From assembly GCA_022497145.1 (NCBI GenBank), contig MU385882.1:62001-126000 (forward strand): a stretch of DNA of 64,000 nucleotides, written 5' to 3'. Each line of letters opens with the position of its first letter. Position 1 is the stretch's first letter. The position numbers and the translations under genes were made by a program. Below, piece after piece: positions 8,356-18,200 of the stretch. The notes beneath the pieces are model-generated. The model saw nothing but the letters and a program-made list of their open reading frames with translations. It made no database searches and was not told the origin of the DNA. Source of the DNA: Rostrohypoxylon terebratum (Eukaryota; Ascomycota; Sordariomycetes; Xylariales; Hypoxylaceae).

Positions 8356-10401
8356 CTATTTCGTGGGAAGACCTCGGCTTGATATATCGGCGACGAGATC
8401 CTTGAACTGTGGTGCAAGAGCATCGACTACTATCGAAATATCGGGAGCCTCGGGTCGTGCTTGGTCATCTTGCTGGTTGAGGGTATTCGGGTCCCAACTC
8501 TCGGATTTGGCGATGGCTTCCGTCTTCCCAAGAGCCTTCACACCCTTCACATCCTTTCCTCTTCTAGGTGGCCCTCTCGGGGTGTTTGGTGTGACGATAG
8601 TTTCATCCAACAAGCAGTGCCATCGTGTTATGTATACACCTGGTCCGCTCATGTTACCATTTGTTTCTTTCTTCTCCTGGTCATCTACACCATCGATAAC
8701 CTTCTGCACCTTTGCCCAAGATGAATTCTCCAGTGCGGAGAGATATTGGGCGTGGGAGTCGATGGCGGCCTTGACGACCCCCTTTTTATCTTCTGGGAGG
8801 TCATCGAAAAGGTTCTGTAGAGCCTTGTTCATTTCTTGGGTGCCGAACGCGCATCTGCTCTGTCCCTTTGTAGAGCCATTGCTATTTGGTGGTGGCTGTC
8901 TGAAGAATTCAAGACTGCCTTTGGCCCATTCGAGCCAGGTCTTTCGTAATTCAGGGCACCCCTCGGCGAACTCGTGTAGATAGTCGTATGCAAGTTGACG
9001 GTTTCGTTTTAAGAGGGCAATGTAATCTTCAACAGAAGGTGGCACCGTACTATTCTGTGTTTTCCCGTTGTCGCGCTTCTTTGGCTTACTTGTCTTTATC
9101 AAATCTGTCAAAAAGCTTTCAACGGAGCTAATATGTTTTCGTATTTCAACGTTCTTGTGGATAGCTCGAATCATGGGCTCAAACACTGATATTCCATCCC
9201 GTATCATGGTTGTGGTAAGATCTGGTGTTTGGCGGCATAACACGTCGGTAATCTTCTCCCTGTCGCGAATCGCAAGCTGAGCTGAGTAATATTGTAAACA
9301 TTGAGTGTGCTGTGCCTCGGTCAGGGATTCTGCCAGACTCTTGTCTCTCGTTTCTAAAATGGCGACAATGATAGATTTGTTGTTGTTTTGACTCAATCCT
9401 CGGGCAGCCTCGTATTCCCCGGTAGGCGATTTTATATGTTCGTCAATAACGTCTAGATGCGATTGACTTGGCCCCTCTTTACTCTTCTTGATGCTGTCGA
9501 TAGCTTTACGAAAGTCACCAGCATCCCATTCTAACACAAGAGATATTACCCTTTGCATTAGATTCATTCCGTCCGACGCGTTCTGTGTGAATCCGAGCCA
9601 GTTGGATATGGCACCGACGCTGACCTTGGCCAAGAATAACCTGATCATAGCGTTGATCATAGTTCCGGCACTTCCGAGACGTAATGTTTGACTGACTACC
9701 GTATATGGGATCAATCCGTGGACATTATCTATCAACTTCAATAGATAGGGTCCCTCGGCTGACAGGACAAAGAGATGATGGAGGAATGTGGCTATGTAGA
9801 TAATGGCGAAATCCACTGCAGCGTTGACTGCTGGAGAGTAGCTCTCAAGGTTGGTGGTCTTTGCGAGATGATTAAATAACTCATCGAGTAGATTTCCATA
9901 GACCAGATGTTGGACAACACCGTCCCAAGCCCTCGCAAGATCTTCTGCCTTATGCAGGTCGTACGTATCATTTAGATCTGGTAGCTTGTTGTTGGGTACG
10001 CCACTCAACAGGCCCCGGGTGACGGATTCATGAATGGCGGAGGCGGCCGATGCAAGCCGTTTCCTACTTCCCAGTGTCCCCTTATCGTAACTGTCGGATA
10101 AATTGGCATCGCCGAAGCGTTTCATTATACATTGGAATTTACTGGACCAGAATTTAGACGGTAGATCCCGGACCCCAGGTATTGGAAGAACTAATCTGGT
10201 AAAGAGAAGTTGTAAAAGTGGTGATAGTGATTTTCCAGATCTGCCGTCCTTATGCTTATGGGCGCATGATTCAAAGGGGTATCCATAATTCTCAATTGCC
10301 TCGGGATACTTGAAAGTTTGAACTTCGGAATATGTTTCGTGGTGGACGAGAATATCAAGCAAGGCTTCCAGCTGTTGGGGAGATAGAGTGGCTGAAGACA
10401 T
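8356..10401 (-). CDS. PXB / DUF3818 protein lacking a PX domain
   Basis: Single-exon protein of 681 aa from the ATG at 10401; the open frame extends to 10545 but the upstream residues look non-coding. The N-terminus (L-S-P-Q-Q-L-E-A-L-L-D-I-L-V-H-H-E-T-Y, then Y-G-Y-P-F and S-P-L-L-Q-L-L) matches the fungal PX-associated (PXB) domain. Residues of about 220-550 resemble DUF3818, the partner module found with PX domains in fungal proteins such as yeast YPR097W. A phosphoinositide-binding PX domain normally sits between the two parts; none is visible here, and the protein is shorter than usual for PX-containing members. The C-terminal 150 residues are polar. Likely a membrane-contact or lipid-related protein by family, otherwise uncharacterised. 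It faces the mitochondrial-carrier gene across a divergent promoter. Confidence 0.72.
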   Translation of the reverse strand: MSSATLSPQQLEALLDILVHHETYSEVQTFKYPEAIENYGYPFESCAHKHKDGRSGKSLSPLLQLLFTRLVLPIPGVRDLPSKFWSSKFQCIMKRFGDANLSDSYDKGTLGSRKRLASAASAIHESVTRGLLSGVPNNKLPDLNDTYDLHKAEDLARAWDGVVQHLVYGNLLDELFNHLAKTTNLESYSPAVNAAVDFAIIYIATFLHHLFVLSAEGPYLLKLIDNVHGLIPYTVVSQTLRLGSAGTMINAMIRLFLAKVSVGAISNWLGFTQNASDGMNLMQRVISLVLEWDAGDFRKAIDSIKKSKEGPSQSHLDVIDEHIKSPTGEYEAARGLSQNNNKSIIVAILETRDKSLAESLTEAQHTQCLQYYSAQLAIRDREKITDVLCRQTPDLTTTMIRDGISVFEPMIRAIHKNVEIRKHISSVESFLTDLIKTSKPKKRDNGKTQNSTVPPSVEDYIALLKRNRQLAYDYLHEFAEGCPELRKTWLEWAKGSLEFFRQPPPNSNGSTKGQSRCAFGTQEMNKALQNLFDDLPEDKKGVVKAAIDSHAQYLSALENSSWAKVQKVIDGVDDQEKKETNGNMSGPGVYITRWHCLLDETIVTPNTPRGPPRRGKDVKGVKALGKTEAIAKSESWDPNTLNQQDDQARPEAPDISIVVDALAPQFKDLVADISSRGLPTK

Positions 10402-11190
10402 GGCGGAGTGTGATAAACGGTGAGAGGAGAGCCTGACGGGACATTCGCAACGAAGAAAACGTGAACATAGGAAAACGAATTTATATGTATCATAAGAGGC
10501 TGAATTGGTACATTTTGGCTTTGTAGAGTGAAGTTTGACAGTCAACGTGAACGGCTCAATGTTCGAATGTTCAAATGTTCAAATGTTGCTTCAATGTTAT
10601 CAAAAAGGTACAAAGCATAAAGTACATTCATCATTCAAATTCAATCATTCATTAGGTATTTTTTTGGCCCCACGTGTCGACGTCATCTGACATGAGTGAC
10701 TGAACTTACATAGAAGCTGCTGTATTTGGTGCAATCGGTACCCACTCAGCCACTCAGGACCCAGGTACAATACCTAGCACAAGTACAGGATCCCGATGCG
10801 GGATACCACCTTCCCGCATGCTTGTGTAGCTGCATAACAATTATTATTAGACAGCATAGCACATGAGCTTCAACGTATCAACTACCAACGTGATGCTCTA
10901 TATATAATAGACGAATATTAATTACTATGTGACTCTATATTAATCTCAAGCATAAGCACCTATGCATTGAGATCTACAGATAGACTCCTTCATGTTGTAT
11001 AACACACAGCCCATATCCATTATACTGATTATCAGGCATATGTGCATATCTATACATAGCACTATCGATATTCTTTTAACCCGCTCCCGACGCTCTGGTG
11101 CAGTGACCAGGTTCAAGTGCATCAAATCCGCTAAACTTGTTGCGATCTTTAAACTTAAACTTCTACATAATTATCAGCCTTTATATCAAA
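10402..11190. promoter_or_regulatory. Divergent promoter region, PXB gene and carrier gene
   Basis: About 0.8 kb between head-to-head genes. Contains a CACGTG E-box at about 10672 and the 8-bp tandem repeat at 10559-10590. The half nearest the carrier gene is AT-rich with many TATA-like words. Confidence 0.45.
10559..10590. repeat. 8-bp tandem repeat, four units (ATGTTCAA)
   Basis: Units ATGTTCGA, ATGTTCAA, ATGTTCAA and ATGTTGCT follow each other directly just upstream of the PXB gene. Confidence 0.8.
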
Positions 11191-11226
11191 ATGACTTGTG
11201 AGGACGATGCCTCCAGGTCGCGATGA
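11191..11226 (+). promoter_or_regulatory. Small uORF overlapping the carrier start
   Basis: ATG at 11191 opens an 11-codon frame ending in TGA at 11224-11226. It begins 7 bases before the carrier ATG (11198) and overlaps it out of frame. If the transcript starts upstream it would compete for initiation. Confidence 0.45.
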
Positions 11227-12642
11227 TACCGATGGCTTTCCTCGGGACTTATACACAGGCATCCTTCCCGTAGTGCCGCCCGAAGGCAGTCTAGACAATT
11301 CGTCGCGCAATAATGCCGCAACCGCCGCGTCAGCTGCAGGTGTCCGCGCCTTGAGCGCCCAGGCTATCGCCTTCTATTTTAGAGCTCCCGTCAAGGCTTT
11401 CTTCCGCACCCGAGTAGACTACCTCGCCTACGCCCGGAGCGTGCATCAGACGCGAACAGAATCATTGGCGCGAGCCGCTGCTAATGATCCAGCCGCCTCC
11501 AAACTAGGCATCACTCTCAGGCAAGCATGGATGTGGGCGCGGGGTACGACCCCTGGATTGCTCGCATCCGTCATTCAGCAGCACGGATGGAGCGTCATAC
11601 CTCAACAGATTCTTCCACCGCTGATGGCAAATGTTGGTGTGGGTGCTGTATTGTACACTAGCTATCTGCAAATATTAGCCCAGCTACACGAAGAAACTTC
11701 GAGAGCACCAAAGAGAATCTTCCCTCCGCCCGACCCCATTCACACCTTTACCGCGGGTTTCTTAGCTGGGAGTATTCAAAGCGTGATCGCCGCTCCGCTA
11801 GATGCCATCCAGGCAAGATACGACCACCGAGATCTTATCAATGGCAACATCGACGGGAAGCCGAGGAGTATGTGGTCATTCTCAGCAGAGAAGCTCAGGG
11901 AAATAGGATTACGTGGGGTCTTCGCGGGGTGGGGTCTAACCTTCCTGAAAGATAGCTTCGGATGTGCTGTTTTTTTCAGCACTTTCGAGTATGTCAAGGC
12001 GCAGGCTTTTTACCGATTCATTGGATGGTACTATAGTGACCTGAAACCAGACGATGTTCACGTGCTGGCCCAAAAGAGACCGCCTAAACCACACCACCTA
12101 ACTGTTGCCGCCGATGACAAGGAGGATACCAACCGTCCAGTTATGATACGTCCCCATTACGCGATTGAACCTATGTTCCTACTGCTCGCAGGAATCACTG
12201 CTTCCTTAACGCAGCAGCTTTTCCTTCATCCCTTGACGCATATTCAAGTTCAACATTGGGATCATTTAGAAGATTTAGATGCTAAGGCTGCTAAGATGAG
12301 AGACTCGGAGGCTGCAAACCCCAACAAGCCAAAGCGTAGGTGGCGCATGCTTCGGGCTTATTACCATGCCTATCAAGAGACTTGGGCACAATGCGTCGCA
12401 GAGGCAAACTCCGAAGGTAGAGGTGTGACGCGATGGCTGTATCGTGGCTTTTGGTGGAATACTAGTGAGTGTATTCTCATCATGCCGCAAATCATGGATT
12501 GCTAACAACTTCTACTATAGTTCGACAAGTTCCAAGCACTAGTGCTGGATTGATTATCTTCGAGCTCGTTCGGCGGAAGTACGGTGCCGGAAACGAGCCT
12601 GTACGGGTTGCACAAGACGACTACGAAATTCTCCTTGATTAA
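11198..12642 (+). CDS. Divergent mitochondrial carrier-like protein
   Basis: Two exons, 11198-12464 and 12521-12642, separated by a 56-nt intron with donor GTGAGT and branch site GCTAAC; 462 aa. An in-frame ATG at 11207 is an equally possible start. The layout resembles the mitochondrial carrier superfamily: a matrix-type motif P-L-D-A-I-Q-A-R-Y-D at about residues 200-209, followed by G-V-F-A-G-W-G-L-T-F-L-K-D, and a second degenerate P-L-T-H-I-Q near 345. The canonical P-x-[D/E]-x-x-[K/R] is not kept in either copy, and two long polar insertions lie between the repeats. Probably an inner- or outer-membrane protein of mitochondria with altered transport; the substrate is unknown. Its 3' end converges on the dioxygenase gene with 159 bases between. 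Confidence 0.7.
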
Positions 12643-12801
12643 GACACTAGCGACTGTCTCTAGACTCAAAGGCGTTGGAAACTCGGTTCGGTGATCCCCA
12701 CTCGGCGTAAGGCTTCTTTTCAGCATTGCTGGCGGTAATAACTATTATACCCCTAGTGATATTGGATTGGTATAGACATAGATCAATCTAAGGGAGCCAT
12801 C

Positions 12802-14253
12802 TCATCTCTCCTTATTTCCAGCACTGCGAATAAATGGTTCGAGGGGAAAGACCTGACCTTCCGGTGTGACACCTTCATAAAGTTGCGCCCATCGATAATC
12901 CAACACCTTCGGAGTTGGCCACGCATTTTCCGGATCGCGCAGCCACAGACGTAGAAGATGACGACTATATTTGTTAAATTAATTAATTGGCTCTTGGCGC
13001 GCATAGAAATGTCATTCTGACTTACCGTTTCCCTGGCGTATCAGTAAATCCGTCTCTTGCGTGGAAAATAGCAAGATTGTTAATGTACTGAATATCGCCT
13101 TTCTGGAAATCGGTATTTACACAGTACTTTTCTCCCAGAAAGTGGATCGTATCGAGAGCTTCGGCCTGGGCCTCGGTTATTGGAGGGATATCGGCGCTCC
13201 TCGGGAGAGCACCGAAGCCAACGAAGTATCGGCGACCATATTGTAAGGCTACCCTCTCAGGCGTAGATTCCGTTGCTGGAAAGTGGAATAATAGCGGCCT
13301 TTCTTTCCACTGTTTGTCGGCTTTTTCGAATCTGTCATGTTGGACTAGTTAGCCAGACTAACACACAATTCTTCTCTCCGAAACACGAGGAATGCAATGC
13401 TAATGAAACCCATTCCCTTGAGTTTACTCACACTTCCATATCCCAGCTCTGGGATAGGGTATGAATGAGATCCGGACGAGTGGCGGCAATCTCATTGTAC
13501 ACACGCCACGTACTAGCCAATTTACTAGCTCCACCAGCCGCCGACGTCTCGAGCGCAAACAAAGACACAATGTCTCCCGAGTCCGTGTGGAACACCTGCT
13601 TATCGGTAGTGTACGCAGGACTGCCGATGGAGCCGTTGTTCTGCGACCAGGATAAGTCTTTAATGTGGCTGAGGACCACATCAGCCGGTTGGCCGTTATA
13701 CTTGTGATCCTGTCGACCGCGTTGAGCCGCGATATGGGCGGAAACACCCGCGTATATGATGATGTTCTCCTCGCGAGTGTGCTCATCAACGCGAAGGCCG
13801 CGGATCACGAAGAACCCATGTCCGTTATGCAGCTCCCCTGACAGACGGCGCAGCTCCGCATGCAGATTCGGCAACGGGAAGGTGTCTGCTGTGATATGGC
13901 CTAGTGACAATCCCAAGCCTGTATTTTTACCGGTTAGAATCTAACATGCGCAGGACTGGAATTGTTAGGTTCCTACCCTTGAAGTGCTCAACAGCTCGGT
14001 CTATCTCGTTCAATTGCTCAGTGTTGAGGACGTATGTCCAGTCATACGTGTCTGCGATACTGTCGCCTTCCCAGACTAAATCGCCAGTCAATTGGGCTGG
14101 GAACCCTTTCGGAAGAGTGGTGGGCAGGTTCCCCTCTTTGAGGCGCCGAGCCGCTCGGGCTTGCCACTTGTCGCGATCCGGCGCATATGATATGTCGGGT
14201 TGTCCCGGAGGAGCCGTTGCCGCCGGCGTGACGAAAGTGACGATTGTCGACAT
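12802..14253 (-). CDS. TauD/TfdA-family Fe(II)/2-oxoglutarate dioxygenase
   Basis: Four exons: 14253-13977, 13918-13432, 13331-13026 and 12964-12802 (introns of 58, 100 and 61 nt), giving 410 aa, a usual length for fungal TauD/clavaminate-synthase-like proteins. The iron ligands are visible: H-T-D in V-F-H-T-D-S-G-D in exon 2, and the distal His in N-L-A-I-F-H-A-R at the end of exon 3, followed by the 2-oxoglutarate-binding Arg in R-H-L-L-R-L-W-L-R-D of exon 4. There is no signal peptide. These enzymes couple oxidation of a small molecule to decarboxylation of 2-oxoglutarate; the substrate (taurine-like sulfonate, betaine or secondary metabolite) cannot be told from sequence alone. All splice junctions keep the frame. 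Confidence 0.85.
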
Positions 14254-14988
14254 TTCTTCAGATCTAGAATACTTATTTAATATTTCCTACAGGTTTCTTT
14301 AGTTACCTATTCTAGGTTTCCCCTCTCTTGATTCTCGTTTGTCTTTCAATGCCTCCATAGTTAGTGTTATGATCTAGTTGGAGAATTGAGCAATACTTTG
14401 CCGAAATTGCGTCATTCGTCGCCGTTTAGGTGACATTCGGAGATAACAGCCAATTGTATTTCACCTGCATCATTGTCATATATAATTCATATATTAACAT
14501 TAAGAACTATATCACTTCACCTCGAATATGCTACCTTTCATGAGACTAACATATAGCGAAGCGAGTCTGGTTGAAGGAAGGTGTTTTAGGGTATCTTAAT
14601 CATGATCGAATGCTACGCTAGAATCCCAATACTTCTCCGGCTCCGAAGCAACTATACGTGTGGCTAAGGAATGTCGCCACTATAGCTAGACAATTTGTCC
14701 TCTGATATAGGTCTCCATGCCGATGCGATGCTTGGCAAGGGATGATGGAAAGGCTAACTTCAGGTATTGCCAAAGCTGCTCGATTACGATTCATAGGGTT
14801 AATACCAAGGAAAGCCCATCCAAGATGGATCCATAACTCCGACGCCCTCGCTCATGACAATTCACACTCGTTCGGTTACATTTTTTCGGTCGGCAATGAC
14901 TTGGTAGAATTAGCATACGAATTCTATCCTATGCCATTCTCAAGGGATGAGTATTAGTGATTTCGATTAGGCGTAGTCGGTCCTAACA
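14254..14988. other. Intergenic upstream of the dioxygenase
   Basis: About 0.7 kb, AT-rich, with the presumed dioxygenase promoter. A 71-codon open frame at 14742-14957 (+) has no recognisable features and I do not call it. Confidence 0.5.
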
Positions 14989-15902
14989 TTATATGAGCGA
15001 CGCTGCGTCTTTGCGAGGCTTCCGCTCACGTTTTATATCTAATTTGAATTTTGCCAACTCTTTATATATCCCGAAGAAAGGATGAAACGCAAAGCCAATG
15101 ATGCCTAGCACTGTTAGGACGACGCTCGAAAGACAAACAAAGGGGGCTGGGACTATCATAAGACTCACCAGCTGGTATTTTAAAGATGATACTACCCAAC
15201 CCTCTCGCTATACCCTTGAAAAATCCTATAAAGCCGTCTTTCCTGGCGCATAAAAAGGGCAGCACGAACCAATCGGTCAGGCCATCGAGAAGACCAAACC
15301 ATAGGACCTATAAGACACGGTTAGATTCCTACCACTATGATTTCACGATGAAGAGCGCGGCTCACTATAAAGCTCGCAGCGCACGCTGACGGGAAACCGG
15401 TAATATTGGGCCACTTCCGAACGGTGTCATCGTGGTATAGAGTTGGTATAAAGTGGAATGTCTTCGCCGCGCCATGTCCCATCACGAAGGGAATTTTCAG
15501 AAGGCCGGTGATGATTAACCACATCCCTTTAGCTATGTCTACCCATCCCATCCAAAAGGGATGGCATCCATCGTCTTCCTCCTCCTTCTCGTCCTCGTGC
15601 TTGCTAAGCCCACCAGCTTCCAGGTATCGGTCCCAATAGGTAGGAGGTTCGTACGTCGTCGTTATCGCTTCCCGGGGCGCTGTTTCCGGCTCTAGCGCCG
15701 GCGCCGGCATCTGCACATAGTACACGTTCTCGTCGTGGCCCATATTCTCGGGTTGTCCCATGTTGTTGCCCATGTGATTGTTGTTGTTATTATTTTGGGC
15801 TTGGGGGATGTCGTCGATCGGAGCAATGAACTTCATACCGAAATCTCGTCTTCCAGTCATAGAGATCCGCGAGGTAGTAGCGGAGGGCGGTCGTTCAACC
15901 AT
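14989..15902 (-). CDS. Orphan C-terminal tail of sterol-glucosyltransferase-like proteins
   Basis: Three exons: 15902-15366, 15307-15169 and 15110-14989 (introns of 58 nt each), giving 265 aa. From about residue 125 the sequence follows the tail found after the GT-B domain in many fungal UDP-sterol-glucosyltransferase-like proteins: a D-I-A-K-G segment, K-I-P-F-V-M-G-H-G-A-A, L-Y-H-D-D-T-V-R-K-W-P-N-I-T-G-F, L-D-G-L-T-D-W, G-F-I-G-F-F-K-G-I-A-R-G-L-G, and a terminal G-I-Y-K-E-L-A-K. The N-terminal 120 residues are low complexity (an Asn run, then an acidic E/D run), and no glycosyltransferase domain is present in or near the gene. It is therefore either a domain that has become independent or the remnant of a larger gene; intact splicing favours a working gene. 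Probably membrane-associated, function unknown. Confidence 0.72.
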
Positions 15903-16527
15903 CTTGTCCTTTCAATCGCTCTCCGGGCGAGCGGTCCGACACTAGCTCGAATTATATATACGTACGGCCAAGATCCCGGAATATTATTCTTTCGTCTTCT
16001 TCTGCTTCTCTCCTCACTTCCAATTCTCGCTGCCTAAAAATCGGAGCGAGCGAGGGAGGAGTAGATGCATGCGGTATATACAGACGCAGAACGATTTTCC
16101 GAGGAAGAGCTGTCGGGAAACGCGCGAAGCTTCTGTGCCGCCTTTACCCTAGGGCCTAGGGTGTGTGTGGAAAAATGCGGCGGAGCGGTCCCTTGTCGAT
16201 CTTTTCAAGGCACCGAGATTATCGCTGGGGTGATTGGTCCAGCCCGCCGAGCTATTGGCTTCGCTGTACGAGCACCCTTGACGAGAGACGTGCGTCCAAT
16301 CGGCTGATCTTAGGCGTCGGAATCGGTATGTTTTTTCGAGCAGATCGTGGCGCAGCATCATCTCTTCACTATCTCGAGGCTATGCAATTTCAATTCGTTT
16401 CTTCTTGACTTCAGGGTTCAAGCAACCTTTCTAGCACCCCACGATTGAAGAAGGATCGTGCAATGATACCCTGCTATTACACAATTATGTAACATCATCC
16501 CTCCCGTTTCGGGTTCGGGCTGAGCGG
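15903..16527. other. Intergenic upstream of the orphan-tail gene
   Basis: 0.6 kb; presumed promoter, with no gene recognised. Confidence 0.5.
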
Positions 16528-17196
16528 TCAACCAATTCGTTTGTAGTGGTTGGTCTCAACGCTCAACACCAACGGGGTCAATGCCTCACTGTATCTATCG
16601 TACCCATCTGCTTGGGTGAAAGTGGCGCTCTTCTCGACACTATCCGATCCTCCCACCATGAAATACAACTCAACATCTTCACCGTCGGCCTTCTCAATCT
16701 TCCAACCGCCTCTATGGCGATAGGGCTTCACGAAATCATCTAGAACCCCCTTAACCTTCCCCAGCGCCTCCTCGAATCTTGCCTTATTCTCATTCCGCAC
16801 AGTCCAAATCGTCACCACGAGAACCGGTGCATCAAGCGCCGACACGAACCCCTCCCCCTCATCTTTCGGCAGCATCTTCACGCCATCAATGTGTCCCGGC
16901 CTCATCTTCGCGAGGTCGAGATGTGGCGCCAAATCCGCCGAAATCTGCTGGTTCTCGGGTGTCGCTAGGACCGCGTGATGTTGATCAACCGAATCCCAGT
17001 GCGCGGAGACCAGCGCCACGCCCAGGTCTTCGACTTGCTGGAAGAACGCCGCCCCGCGGTCCTGCGTCAGCCACGGCGCATACTTCGCGCACCATTCGCC
17101 TTGGAAGGCCACTCCGTCTACGCCTATCTTGCGGAGCTCGGGTGTGATCTCGCCCGGGGTGCTGGTGGGCAGGATGGATATTTCGGTGACGGTCAT
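16528..17196 (-). CDS. Dimeric alpha/beta-barrel (ABM-like) protein
   Basis: Single exon, 222 aa. The first half (M-T-V-T-E-I-S-I-L-P, then W-D-S-V-D-Q-H-H and P-E-N-Q near residues 70-85) matches the pattern of fungal stress-responsive/antibiotic-monooxygenase-like ferredoxin-fold modules, whose signature is a W-D-S-x-D-Q-H-like stretch. The second half (about 120-222) has a similar arrangement of predicted strands and helices, so the protein may carry two modules and form the barrel intramolecularly. No signal peptide or cofactor motif is visible. Members are often small cytosolic enzymes or binding proteins of unknown substrate. Confidence 0.65.
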   Translation of the reverse strand: MTVTEISILPTSTPGEITPELRKIGVDGVAFQGEWCAKYAPWLTQDRGAAFFQQVEDLGVALVSAHWDSVDQHHAVLATPENQQISADLAPHLDLAKMRPGHIDGVKMLPKDEGEGFVSALDAPVLVVTIWTVRNENKARFEEALGKVKGVLDDFVKPYRHRGGWKIEKADGEDVELYFMVGGSDSVEKSATFTQADGYDRYSEALTPLVLSVETNHYKRIG

Positions 17197-18200
17197 ATTC
17201 GATCAGGGTGAGAGGGTTGAGGTAAGTATAATCGCTGTGCCCTTAACGTTCAAACTCAATTTTGAAGTCGCGATAAAACCTCTTCGAGTGCTTTACTATG
17301 TCGGACTTCCGATGACATGATGCGCTCAAAAGGATTGCTCGATCGCGTCTTACATGCGTCTTATATACACACGATTGTCATGGAGAATTCATCTACATGC
17401 CATCCCTTCATATGCCGCAAGGGAGACCTCCGCTCTACAACCCAACGTCTGTTCTAACAAGAAGTTGGTGAGCTTCATGAAACCTGAGGCCCTAAACTCC
17501 TTATTCTCTCATCCGACTCCATTAACTCCGTATTTGCCTCAATTGGGATTACATACCTCCGACCCCTTACTAATCCGACAGCCTTCGTTCCCCCGGTAGA
17601 CCTTAACCCGGTCAAGTCCACTATCCCGTTGAAGGTGGGATCTAAAATATTTTGGTAATGTTGCAATATAGAACTCTAGCGTTGTCGCGTATTTCGATCG
17701 GAATAAGGGTCTTGTCGCTGCAACGGGATAGTCAGGCCACATTCATGGCTGAAGAATAGAGTATATCGAACGAATGATCTGCTGCGTGGTACGGTCAGTA
17801 CTCTCCCCGGTAAGTTATAATAACATTAGGTACTGCCTAGGTTTTGTGTATTCCATCTAGGAGAAATGTCTAGAGTGGTCATACATACCTAGACACCTTA
17901 GAATGTTCGATGTCCGGGTAGATACCTACCTACATAGTAAGACTTCAATGAAGAAAACCTAGGTAATATACATAGTTCATGCCTGGTTTACAATACGAGA
18001 TAACTTAGCATTGACTTCTTGATTTGCTTATATGTTCATGTATTGATGGGATATATTTTTCAGTAGCCCATGTACTGTATTGTACAGCGCACCATCATCT
18101 GCCCCCGTAACGCCTCCATCCAGCACCAAGCCATATGAATACCTACCTACCTACCATACCCGTATATACACCTCCCTCCCCTTTCCGTAGGCCGAAGCCC
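17197..18200. other. Intergenic, ABM-like gene to MTO1 3' end
   Basis: 1 kb. Contains several TACCTA/TAGGTA words, including a run at 18136-18153, and no supported gene. Confidence 0.5.
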
